From Helopsaltes ochotensis (taxonomy: Eukaryota; Chordata; Aves; Passeriformes; Locustellidae): a stretch of 64,000 bases of DNA. Shown one piece after another: positions 1-10,200 of this stretch. The translations under genes and the position numbers were made by a program. The notes below the pieces were generated by a model that saw only the letters and a list, made by a program, of their open reading frames with translations, was not told the DNA's origin and made no database searches. The DNA lies in assembly GCA_013400155.1 (NCBI GenBank), contig VXBM01000275.1, forward strand, positions 273,577-337,576, read 5' to 3'. Each line of letters begins with the position of its first letter. The first letter of the stretch is position 1.

Positions 1-3000
1 GCGCCCCGGGCCCCGCTGCCGTCGGGGGTCCCGGTGCCGGTGGCACCCCGGGAAGGGAACGCCTCGCTCTGCCCGAGCGCCCCGGGGCCGAGCGAGGAGC
101 CGCGGTGGGCTCGGCTCCCCCGGGCGCTGTGCCCGGCTGGAAGGGAGCCAAGCTGGGAACCCCCCCGAGCCTCGCAGGGGAGATTGCTCCCCCCACGTCC
201 TCTGAGGTGTGGGGTCCTGCTGCCCAAGCCCCGGCCCAGAGCAGGAACAGGCTGGAACACTGAGGGGCCAGGGGAGCACCCCCAAGACGGGGGTTACCTG
301 TGGGGGTCGTGGCCCCCACTGTGGGGCAGCTCTGGGGACGGGCTCACTGCCACTTGGCTGTGCAGGACATGGGAGCACAGCCGGTTAGCAAAGGGGACAC
401 TGCAGGGACAGGGGTGGCAGGGGACCAGAGCCCCCGTTGACCCCTGGCCGCAGTCAGGGCTGGGAGCAGGGAACAGGTTTGGGAATGGGCAGAGGAAAGG
501 ATCCAAGCTGTGCTCTGGGCCCTGAACAAAACCAGCTTTTCCTATCGCTGTGAATGCACCAAGTCCCAAAGATCAATGAATTCACTTAAATCAAAGCAGG
601 CACAAGACAAGAGGCTGCACCACACCCAGAGCACAGCACAGCCTGGGAACCTTCAGGGCAAGGCAGGCCTGAAATCTCCACTCATGACTGCCCAGTTGCC
701 CAAAGCTCTTCCAGTTCCTGCTGCTCCTGGCTGGCACCTGAATCGCAGCCCTGACAAAGGCCAACAGCTTTAAACCCAGTGCTCCCAGCCCAGATTCAGA
801 CTTTTCCAGGGCACCCAGAGTTACCTGCCCCTCTCAAAACACACAGAACATCCAGCCAGGCACCAGCACCCATGGCAGAGCCCAAATGCAGCCCCAGAGC
901 CCCTCAGGAGCTCAGCTGCTGGTCCCTGACACCACTGGCCGTGGATCCCCTCTCAGTTAAGCACCCTGGGGAGCTGGTGCCAGTCTGGGTTCCTGCCGGG
1001 CCAGGCAGAGGGAAGGGAAGGGAAAAGCCCCACGGCTGGGCAGGGAACAGCCTGTGCCCGCCGGCGGGAGCAGGTGTTGGAGCTGCCCGGGCTGAACAGG
1101 CTGAACTGTCCATAAAACCATTCCTGCTCCGTGGAACAGGAGCACCTCGGGGCCAGGATGGCAGCACAGCACCCTCAGAGCCCCCTGCCCTTTGTGGGAC
1201 AGGGCAGAGGCACAGGCAGGAGCGGGATGCTGGGGATCTGATGCCCAAGGGGAGCAGGAAACCTCCCCATGTGCTGGGAGGGAGGCTGGGGATGAGCACT
1301 CGATGGCCACACAGGGGTTTGTCGTGGGCACGCGGCAGCCTGAGCACAGCCTGGAGAAGAGAGGACTGAAAAATCCCGAAGAGCCCTTTCCTGGCTCCCA
1401 GCTGGGAGCCCTCAGCCCAGCCAAGCAAATTCCCAGCCCTGGTGCCACGTGCTGAGGCTGCACAGGGAGGGGACAGCAGCTCCCTCACACCCCTCTGGCA
1501 CCCTGGGTGAGGGTGAGGGGCTCCCCAGCCCTGCTGTGCCCTGCTCCCAGGGGTCTGTAGGGTGCAGGGACCAGGTTACTGGAGTGTTCCCCATGCCCAG
1601 CTCTCCCACCTCTGAGGGTCCCTGCACCCACTGGTGCCCTCATCCTTCACACCGCAGCGGGTCCCTGATCACCCCAAAATTCTCCAGATCCCAGGGGATG
1701 GAAGAGACACCAAACCCCCCACCCGTGGGGCTGAGGGACCGTGCAGGGCCTCGGCCACCCCCGAGCAGCCCCCCAGTGCCACCAGGACGCGTGTGACACC
1801 CGCCGAGCCCCCCAGGCTGGGCTCCCCCCGCTGCCCCTCACAGGCTCCTGCCCGGGGCGGTTTGTGGGAGGCTCTGCAGGTGCCAGGGGAGAGCAGGAGC
1901 CGGGCTGAGCGCCCAGACCCCCCCGGCACGGGCTGTGACACCCCCAGCCTGGGAACGGCCTGGCTCCTCTTCTGAGAAGATCCCCTTTCCCTTTCAAGTG
2001 GGCTGGTGAGCTTTGACTTGGTCTTTGCACAGGCTTCATGGCATCGCATGATAATCATGTTCTGTCACAGTGGGTGACCTGGACCTTGTCCTGTTTCCAC
2101 ACATTTGGAACCACCTGGCTAATGAAGTGGATATCGTTTTCTGGTCCATCTCTCTCACCCCGTTGCTCTTCCCCTCCTTCCACGCCCCGCTCCTCGGAGC
2201 GATGTCAGGAGCCTCGGTGCAGGCGGCCTTTTCCCATCGTTGTCCGGCACAGCTCATTAACTCCTCTCAGCAGAAGAGCGTGGTCATTACGGCTCGGGGG
2301 GCCGGTGGGTGCCCCGCGGGGCTGGGAGCACATAGTTTCCCAGCCCCAGCCCGACGGGAGCATCAGCCCGAGCTTTCAGCGGGAGGTGACTGCGCCTGGG
2401 AATGCAGGGCGGCTGCACCGGGAGGGTTTTTTGGTTTTGGTTTTTTTTTTTTTAATCTGAGCATGCTCTGCTCTGCCCCTCAACCCTCCGAAGCCACCTG
2501 GTTCGCGGCCAGCCCGCATTGGCCGGCAGCTCCCAGGGCTGGAACGGCCTCACCTGCCGCTCCCCATCATCTCAGAGGCTCCGGGGACCAAACCAGCGGC
2601 TCATCCCTCCCTTCACACCGTCCGCAAGGAGGGAATCACCGTCCCGCTGCCACGGCCTGTAAGGCAATCCCCTACCCGTGGCCACATCCTCCTGCATCCA
2701 TCAGCACAGAGGGGCCGGCAGCGCTTGCCCTGAGCCAGGCTGCAGCTGCCTCTTGGCAGAGAAGCCATCGGTGCCAGGCATCCCCCGGGGTCAGCCACGG
2801 GCACGGCTCCCGGCACGGGGGACTTTGCTCCTGGCGCTGCCCGGAGCCTGGCAGAGGAGCCAGGGCAGCCCCTGTCCTGCCGGGGCAGCCTCGTGCCCAC
2901 CCTCACACCAGGCACGGCGGGGACAGCAGGAGCCACGTGGCACCGGGGGGACTTTTCCTGCGAGCCACCGGGGTGGGGGATTTCTGCCACGGACGCGCTT

Positions 3001-3596
3001 ACGCATTTCGCATTTCGTATCTGCCTCTCATTTCTTCCCTTACAGTTTCATTTAACGCCTGAGCGCGTGCAGACACCGCCTCTGACCTCGCGGGCAGTGG
3101 GCAAGAGAGTTCCCACCAAAACAGGCCCATTAAACCCCCTCACCGAGATTTTTTTTTTTTTTTTCTCCTCTGCCCCCACTTGCGCTGAGATTTTCGCATT
3201 CCCGGCCTGCCTCCGCCTCCCCCACACCGAGGTGATGTAATGTTTTGAAGCCTTCTCCCATCCCCACCTTTATTAAATATGACCCGCGGTTGATCCCCGC
3301 GCGGGGCGAAGGGAAGCTGTGGTTTCAGGAGGGACCAGACATGAAAGGAAGAGGTGCCCGCCCCGCCCGGGGCTCGCCCAGCGGGGCCCTCGTACCCCAC
3401 CACCCCGATATTTGCAGCCTCACGCGCCACGGAGGTGCCACTTGCACCCTCCAGGGAAGCCTTTTGTTTGGGATGCAAATTTCCTTTTTGCCTCTCTTCT
3501 CCCTCCCAGATCATGGACAGAGCCGTGGCTTTCTCCCTGCAGAGCTTCTGGGAGAGAGGCTCAGTCTTGGGTGCCCCACCTCTGGGCTGAGCCCTG

Positions 3597-3600
3597 CTGT

Positions 3601-3650
<50 letters not shown>

Positions 3651-3651
3651 C
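3597..3651 (+). repeat. (CTGTCC)n hexanucleotide microsatellite
   Basis: About eight to nine near-perfect copies of CTGTCC in a row. Confidence 0.95.
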
Positions 3652-4016
3652 TGCAGTTCCCAGCACAGAGACCCCACTGACACCCTACAGATGCCCCATC
3701 ACGGGCTGTGCCACACTCAGCTCCCAGGGAAGGGACGTGTCCGAGCTGTCACCAAGCTGCAGAGGGAGGCTTTGGTGTGGAAATGGCTCCTCTTCCACCT
3801 GTGTGCCCCCTGCTCCAAGCACAGCGAGCATGAACCTGGGCATCATCCAGGAGGAGATGGGGCTCAGCAGGGCTCAGCAATGGATTGGAGGGCGTGGATT
3901 TATCTCCAGCTGGTGTCCCCCATGTCTGGTCTCACCCCACAGGAGCACTCGGGCACGGCTGGCATCAGTGTCAGCACTGGGGAACCCTCATGCTGCCCCT
4001 CCAGCCATGTGGGTGC

Positions 4017-4055
4017 TGGGGACATCCATCACCCTGGGGACATCCATCACCCCGG
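4017..4055 (+). repeat. Two-copy 20-bp tandem duplication
   Basis: ctggggacatccatcaccct is immediately repeated with one or two changes. Confidence 0.8.
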
Positions 4056-4194
4056 TGCCCTCACCCAGAGCCCCTCAGGTCCCCCTGGCACAGGAGGAGA
4101 GGAGACAGGAGCTGGGACTGGCACATGGGGGGGACAGGAGCCACCCAGGAGCTGCAGGGACAGGGCGCAGGGTGGGCAGGAGGACACCCGGCAG

Positions 4195-4345
4195 CAGTGT
4201 TTGTCTGTCACGCTGATAATTAATGTTTCTCCCCTACGCTTTGCAAATAACTCGCGACTCTCTTTGTCTGGTGATAAATGGCCCCTTTGAAGTTCTCCTT
4301 TCTCAAAAGCAAAGCAAAGAAACACTTTCATAATCCGTCTTCACC
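4195..4345. promoter_or_regulatory. AT-rich island, candidate conserved noncoding element
   Basis: A 150-bp AT-rich, non-repetitive block inside GC-rich DNA, with a homeodomain-type ataattaatg core and a ctttgaagttc TCF/LEF-like site. No frame or RNA structure explains it. Function is inferred only from composition. Confidence 0.3.
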
Positions 4346-5844
4346 TCCCATCCTGTGCCGAGGCTCTGCTGCTCTGGGGGCGCTCAGAGGGGTCCCTGCA
4401 GGTGGGACCCCTCTGGGGCTGCTTGGTGTCCCTTTAGCCTGCCATGGGGACAGGCAGAGGGGGTCAGGATCACCTCAGCTTGTCCCCTGCCCGTGGCCAT
4501 GACAATGTGTCCTTCTGCACTGGCGGCCTTCCCATCACATTCCCTCCCCAGCACTATTCCTCCACTCTGGGTCCCCCCAAAACCCCATTTTCAGAGCCTG
4601 GAGGCTCCCCTCAGCCTCCCCAGGAGGAGCCGGGCGGCCGTGGGGAGCAGGGACCCGCCGCAGGGGCGTTTGGGGCTGCAGGGGTGCGGACGTGACCCAG
4701 CACCCACCGTGAGCCACACACACGTCCCCCCGCAGCTCCGGCTCACGCTCAGGTTCTGCTTCGCTGCCACAGCAAAACAAGTTCTGCTGGGCTATAAAAA
4801 GGCGCTGGAAGCAGGGCAGGCCAGGAGAGCGGCCGGAATCCATGCCAGAGCTCTTGCAGGTTGTCACTGGCTTACGTGTCAGGGCAAACAATGCTATCTG
4901 CCCGTGGGATCGCGGCACAAGGAACACCACAACAGCGGCCCAAAAGCCCAAACACGGGGTCACGGGGCAGAGCCGGGCTGGCAGAGGGTCCCCGAGCAGA
5001 GCCGGGCCCGTGCCCGCGGGGACCGTCCCTCGCCCGGCTGCGCCCCACGGCCGGGGTGGCACCGGCGCTGGGGCTGCTCCCGCTGCCCCCGGTGCCGGGC
5101 AGGGTGGCCCCGCTGCCCACAGTGTCCCCACCGCGGCGGGCGCCGCACGGATGCCATTCTGCTTTGCCGCGCGTCCTCTGACTCTTTATTAATTCTGAGA
5201 CAAAGCGGAGGGAAGCGAGCTGGAACCAGCGTGGAGGTGGGGTTGTTTTCTGGAAAAACAAAAGTGGTGTGGCCAGTGCCAAGGCCCAGGGGATGCTCAG
5301 GGCTGGAGGAGCTCCCTGAGGACAGGGGTCCCAAATTTGGGGCAGCTTCAGTGCTGCCAGTGTCCCAGTTGCACTACAGGGAGGCCCCAACCCAAAACCT
5401 GGCCAGCCCCAGATTTTCACCACGTGTCACCCCATGGCCAGGGGTGTCTGTGTCACTTGCCCCTTCGTGTGACAATGGTGGCACCAACATGCTCTGCGTA
5501 AGGGGTCCCAAGGCTGAGGGCAGGAGCTGCCACAATGGAACCAGAGAAATTCAAAAGGTCCCAAGAAAAGCAAAATCCAGCTCTCCACAAGGAAATGCTG
5601 TGGGAGGCTGGCAAAAACTTCCCACCTGTGGCAGGAGCCCCCCAAGGGCACAGCCCGGCTCACCCCAGACCCTGCTGCAGGTGAGACCCCCACTCCAAGC
5701 ACATTTCTGTGCACCGGGTGCCCTCCCCGGGAGGGTCCAGCCCCGGCCCCCAGCGGGGTCCCCACCGGGCCGTGGGGGGAGCCGGGAGGGCAAAAATCAA
5801 AAGCAAATTGCGGGAGTCAATGGTGCGGAGCCGCGGGCGGCCCC

Positions 5845-5985
5845 AGCGGCCGCCGTGTGACTTTGATTCCCCTATCATAACCCCGAATTAAAAATTCAAG
5901 CAATTACTTGCATGGCTTCCCCCCGATTAGGCTGGGCCTCGCGTTCATTAATGCGGGCGCACAGAGAAAAGCCATTAGGGCGGGC
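5845..5985. promoter_or_regulatory. AT-rich island, candidate conserved noncoding element
   Basis: Contains cctatcataaccccgaatta, aagcaattacttgcatg, cccgattagg and gttcattaatgcg: several TAAT/ATTA homeodomain cores and a bicoid-type GATTA within about 130 bp, flanked on both sides by CpG-rich sequence. Confidence 0.33.
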
Positions 5986-7435
5986 GGTGGGGACGGTTTC
6001 GCTGAGAACAGTTCCGCTCCAGGAAGGAGCTGGGCCACGGCCGAATTTCACACATCTCCCAGGCCGCCCAAGCACGGCCGGGGCCCTGAAAGCCGCCTTT
6101 GTCCCCCCGGCAGCCGCTGGGATGGGTCCCCATGGGCTGGGTGGCACACGGAGGGGCATTGCCCGGGCAGGGAGCTGGCGAAAGCATCGGCGGCGGCGGT
6201 GAGGGGGCTGACCCGAGTCACGGCGATGTTTCCAGCAGCACAGAGCTGGTCGCCCCCAAAAAATATTTACGCAGCCCTACCCCAGCGGTGTGCCAGCGCA
6301 CAGGGGAGCAGGGACAGGGGTGGTTGTTGAATCACCCAGCCCTCTGCACGAGGGCCGGCGCTCGAGCAAGATGCGGCAAGCCTCCCACCCGGCAAGCCCG
6401 GGTTTATGAGCAAATTTTCAAGTTCCACATAGTTTTCCCTCCCATTGCGGTGCAAACGTTTCTGCTGCTGCTCCAGGAGCAGGGGATTGGGGACGTCGCC
6501 TGCCCAGGCTGTGCCCCCCGTGCCCCCGTGTCACCCCCCAGCCTGCAGCTGCCACCGTGCCAGCGCGCCGAGCGTGCCCCCGCTCCAGCGCTGGGCCATC
6601 AAGGAAATCTGCTGGACTGAAAAAATACCAGCACGTCTAGACTGAAATACCAGTCTGGGCTCCCGGGGAGCCGGAGGACCCCCCCGGAGCAGCGTGGGCT
6701 CTCTTTTCCCGGGGGTGGCACAGGAAGGCATGACCCCAGGGACAATCCTGCTCCCCGGGGCTTCGCTTTAGAATCGCTGTCCCCAGCCCCACCTGGCGCT
6801 GCGGTGCCCAGAGCCCTGCGGGGCTCACGGTTTTCTTCCACACTCCTTCCCTCCTTGCCCACACCCTTCCTGCTGGGATCCGTCCTGCGACAGGCTTTAG
6901 CCCCCGGCAGGAGCGTGGTGGCCGTGTCGGGCCCCTGAGGGTCGGGCTGTGCCCAAATCGCCTCCTCCGTGCGGGCGCTGCCGGCTCCATCCATCAGCGG
7001 CGACCCCGGAGCCGCCCGAGGGGGAGCGGCGGGAGGCTGCCGAGGGGAGAAAAGGAAAACAGACAGGATAAAAATCACCGAATTAGCGGGTCCCGGGGAG
7101 GGACGGCCCTAGAGATAGCGCGGGGCCATTTTTCACGGGAGAGACAGCAGGCATGAACTGAGCATCAGCCTCTTCCCTTTGACCCCGCCACTGGAAGTCA
7201 CCCCTGCCTTCGGCACCCCATTGCTCACGGGCCGCTGTCGCTGACACCGCAGCGCCAGCTCCCGCATCCCCGGGGCCAAAGCCACCGGCCCCAGCCGTGG
7301 CCGCGCACGGGAGGGAAAATGTTCCGTTTATCCCACGGGGAACTCCCCGCTCGGATCCCGGGGATGCCCCGCCGGACGCTCCGGTGGGTGCCCGGGCTGG
7401 TGGCACCCGTGTCCTGTCGGGGGACCCCCGTGCAC

Positions 7436-7525
7436 CCCGCGGCCGCACCGAGGGGACGACCAGGAGCCACCGAGGGGACAACCAGGAGCGCACCGAGGGG
7501 ACAACCAAGAACCCACCACGGGGAC
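7436..7525 (+). repeat. 23-bp tandem repeat, about 4 copies
   Basis: Units read caccgaggggacaaccagga with small changes, giving a short minisatellite in CpG-rich DNA. Confidence 0.85.
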
Positions 7526-7644
7526 GCGAGCAAGCGGCGCCGCCGCTGTGGCCGTGCCCGGGGACGTGGTGCCACCTCGTGGTGCGGGGACCGGGACCGG
7601 GGCCGCTGCCGGGGCCGCCTTGGGATGCTCAGGGCACAACAGCC

Positions 7645-7760
7645 GCAGGGTGACCGATAAATCACTGTCTTTGCTCCCCGGTCGTAGAGTTGTTGGAGGG
7701 AAGGAAAAGATTAATTTAAAAATAAAGCTAATAACCAAAATAGCAGGCGAGAGGGGGGTG
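7645..7760. promoter_or_regulatory. AT-rich island, candidate conserved noncoding element
   Basis: gaccgataaatcactgtctt and agattaatttaaaaataaag sit in otherwise GC-rich sequence, with homeodomain and GATA-like cores. No coding potential was seen. Confidence 0.28.
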
Positions 7761-7959
7761 TTGAACAGGTCCCGGGGGCGCTGGAAGGGACCCGCTGTGG
7801 TTGCTCCGTGCTGCCCTGCCCAGGGCGGAGCCCACGGGGTGCAGGTGGGCCACAAGCCCAGGGAAACGCTCCCGGGGGCTGCCCGGCCGCAGGAGACATC
7901 CCCGGGCTGGGATCGGGCCGGGCACTTAAAGCCCTTTTGTTTTCCCCACCCAGTGACCC

Positions 7960-8135
7960 CGCGGAAGAACAGGAGGATTGTCTTTCAAACGGAGCCGATG
8001 TGGAGCTTGAATGTCCCTTGCCACCTTGGCTATAAATCATCCTGCATGTGATAAGGTAATTACCTTCTCCTTGGAACTATTCATAGGAAAACCTATAAAG
8101 GGCCTGGCTTGTAAACACCACAATAAAGAGGCAGT
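7960..8135. promoter_or_regulatory. AT-rich island, candidate conserved noncoding element
   Basis: Dense motifs include ggtaattacc (a 10-bp palindrome at 8056-8065), GATAAG, attcataggaaaacctataa and tataaatcatcctgc. Such clusters are typical of developmental enhancers. No sequence evidence for a transcript. Confidence 0.33.
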
Positions 8136-9219
8136 ACAATAAAACCTTGGCCAGGGTGGGGAAGGTGCTGCCTTTCCCCGGCCCCCAGCACCTCGCAGCC
8201 AGCCCTGTGGCTCTCGCTGGCAGCCAGGGGTGGCACAGGGCACAGGCAGGGCACAGCCCTTTGTCCCCAGAGGGCTGGCAAAGGGTGATGCCCTGTTGGA
8301 ATAAGAGCAGCTCCCACCTGCTTCCTGGGGTGCATAAAACCAGAGATTTCTCTGTTCAGAGAACATTGGATGGGGCTGCTGGAGCACACTCAGCTCAGGT
8401 ACACCCCGCTCCCAACTCCCACAGCACCAGCATTCCAGCTCTAGAGATGCAGCAGCTTTGGGAAAGAAATGCAGGTGGAGTTGTGCTGTCGGTGGCTGTG
8501 GGACAGGGCCCAGCAGGGATGCTCAGCTCTGCCTCCGTCCCAGTTTCCCTGCCTGACCACACACCCGGGGCTGGTACAGCAGAAGTCATCCCTGGCAGAG
8601 AACTGGCCCCATCCATCCCTGAAAAAGGCTCCATTACCCCAAGAAGTTTTGGATACTCTCAGCACTTGAGGCCCGCTGAAACCAGGGGTGAGGGTGGAAG
8701 AACAAAGCAGATGAATTCTGCATCCCCCAGAGGTTTTACGACAGGCAGGGCTTGCCCTGAGCCCTGTTCAAACATCCAGCCCGGGGTTAGGACAGCAGGC
8801 ACTTAACTCTGAGAGCCCCAGAGCCCTGCTCATTCCTGGAGGTGCTGATTTGTCCCCAGCAACATCAGAGAGCTCAGCACTCCCCCGGCTATCAGCAGAG
8901 TAAGCACAGAGCAAACACAGAGTAGGTAACACCAGCGGGAAGGAATGGAAGGGGACAGAACTCCAGAACCAGAAACGAATCCATGTGCTGTTCGAACATC
9001 ACTGAGGTGCTTGGAGAGCCAAAATTCCAGCCTTGGAGAACCTACTTTGAATTTTCTGGCTTAGGCAGCACAGTACCATCCACTTGGAAACAAGGAATTT
9101 TGATTTTTTTTTTGGAAGACAGGGTGAGTGGAGGCAGCAGGGAGGCACAGGCCAGGTGTGCAACACCGGGAACACAGACAGGTAAAGGCAAAGGGTGTTT
9201 GCTCTAAGCTATTCTTCAA

Positions 9220-9649
9220 ATATTGGCGTATTTGGGTTTATTGCAGGAACACAAGAGTGACAACATTTGCAGTGCTCTGAAAAACAAAATTCTTCCAGCC
9301 CCCTGCTTTACAAACACGATTCTGGATCCTGCAGCAATAGGAGCAAAATGCTTTGAGATAAGCTGAGGGAACAGGCAGCTTTATAAAACACACAGAGGAG
9401 GAAGAGGCGTTTGTTTTCCAAGTGGCGACGCTGTGACAGCAAAGTGCACAAACCACCCCCAGGGAAGGCAATGGCTGAGTTCACAACAATAAAAAATAAT
9501 GATAATACAAAAATGAAGTCCTAGAGGCATTATTAATAAAGTCTGAAATTAAATATTCCATATCAGCAGCAGGAAACTTTTCCTCCACGTGTCCTGCTCA
9601 AGTTTGGTGCTCCCTGTGGAAGTTTTGGTCACTGAAATGGGCGTTCCCT
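9220..9649 (-). other. HEATR6: HEATR6 3' UTR with poly(A) signal
   Basis: The minus strand after the stop has no long frame and reaches a canonical AATAAA at 9242-9237. Cleavage is expected near 9220. No other minus-strand AATAAA occurs between the stop and this site, so a 3' UTR of about 430 nt is the simplest reading. Confidence 0.65.
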
Positions 9650-10200
9650 TCAAGCTTCTGTCAGCTCCGTGGCATTGGCGTGGTTTGTCAGGACATCCTC
9701 CAGGTACAGGGACACTCTCAGCCTCGCCTTGCCCTGCAGCTCTCTCTCTATCCCACTGAGGTGCTCGATGGCTCCCTGCAGTCCTCTCTCCCTCTCCCCC
9801 GAGTCCGTGTGCGCTCCTGCCTCGCTCTCCTCCCCCGAGGCCCTCAGGTACTGCAGCACGTAGGGTTTGATGGCCTCGCCGTGGTCCCTGAGGGTGCCCC
9901 CGATGAGAGGCAGGTCCGTGCTCCTCGCCAGCCGCAGCAGGTGCAGCAGAGCCCGGCAGATCTGGGTCCTGAGGCTGGAGCTGTACTTGAACTCCAGGAA
10001 ATCCTCGGTGTCCTCGCTCCTCTGCAGGGCCACCACCAAGGCACTCCAGATTTGGCAGAACTGCTCCGTGGAGCCGTAGCATTCCCTCTTGCTGGGGATG
10101 GACAGGGCCATGGCTGACTTGATTCGCACTTTGAAGTTCTTGCAGGACTTGACTACAGAGGAAAGGGCACTGAAAGCTTGCGTGGCCCAAGGAGCCTCTC
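9650..10200 (-). CDS. HEATR6: HEATR6 terminal coding exon 20
   Basis: 551 bp including the TGA at 9652-9650. It starts GEAPWATQAFSALSS after a poly-T tract acceptor and contains FKVRIKSAMALSIPSKRE, RSEDTEDFLEFKY and SSLRTQICRALLHLL. The last 60 residues are arginine- and glutamate-rich and diverge from mammals, ending in NATELTEA. Confidence 0.95.

Larger units (their letters stand above)
1..9219. other. Intergenic region beyond the HEATR6 3' end
   Basis: No exon series, splice-consistent frame or recognisable protein was found on either strand. Long frames here, such as the 330-codon one at 2070-3062, are proline/arginine/alanine-rich and typical of stop-poor GC-rich DNA. Base composition alternates between GC-rich sequence and AT-rich islands listed separately. 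It also holds two simple arrays (3597-3651 and 7436-7525). Confidence 0.6.

Noticed and set aside
2070..3062. 330-codon plus-strand open frame near the left end
   Set aside because: Contains a poly-T-derived Phe run and Ala/Pro/Arg-biased text with no family resemblance. It is an effect of stop-poor GC-rich sequence.
4355..5860. 501-codon plus-strand open frame
   Set aside because: Longest gap-free frame in the window, but the composition is random GC-type and it crosses an obvious AT/GC change. No domain or motif was seen.
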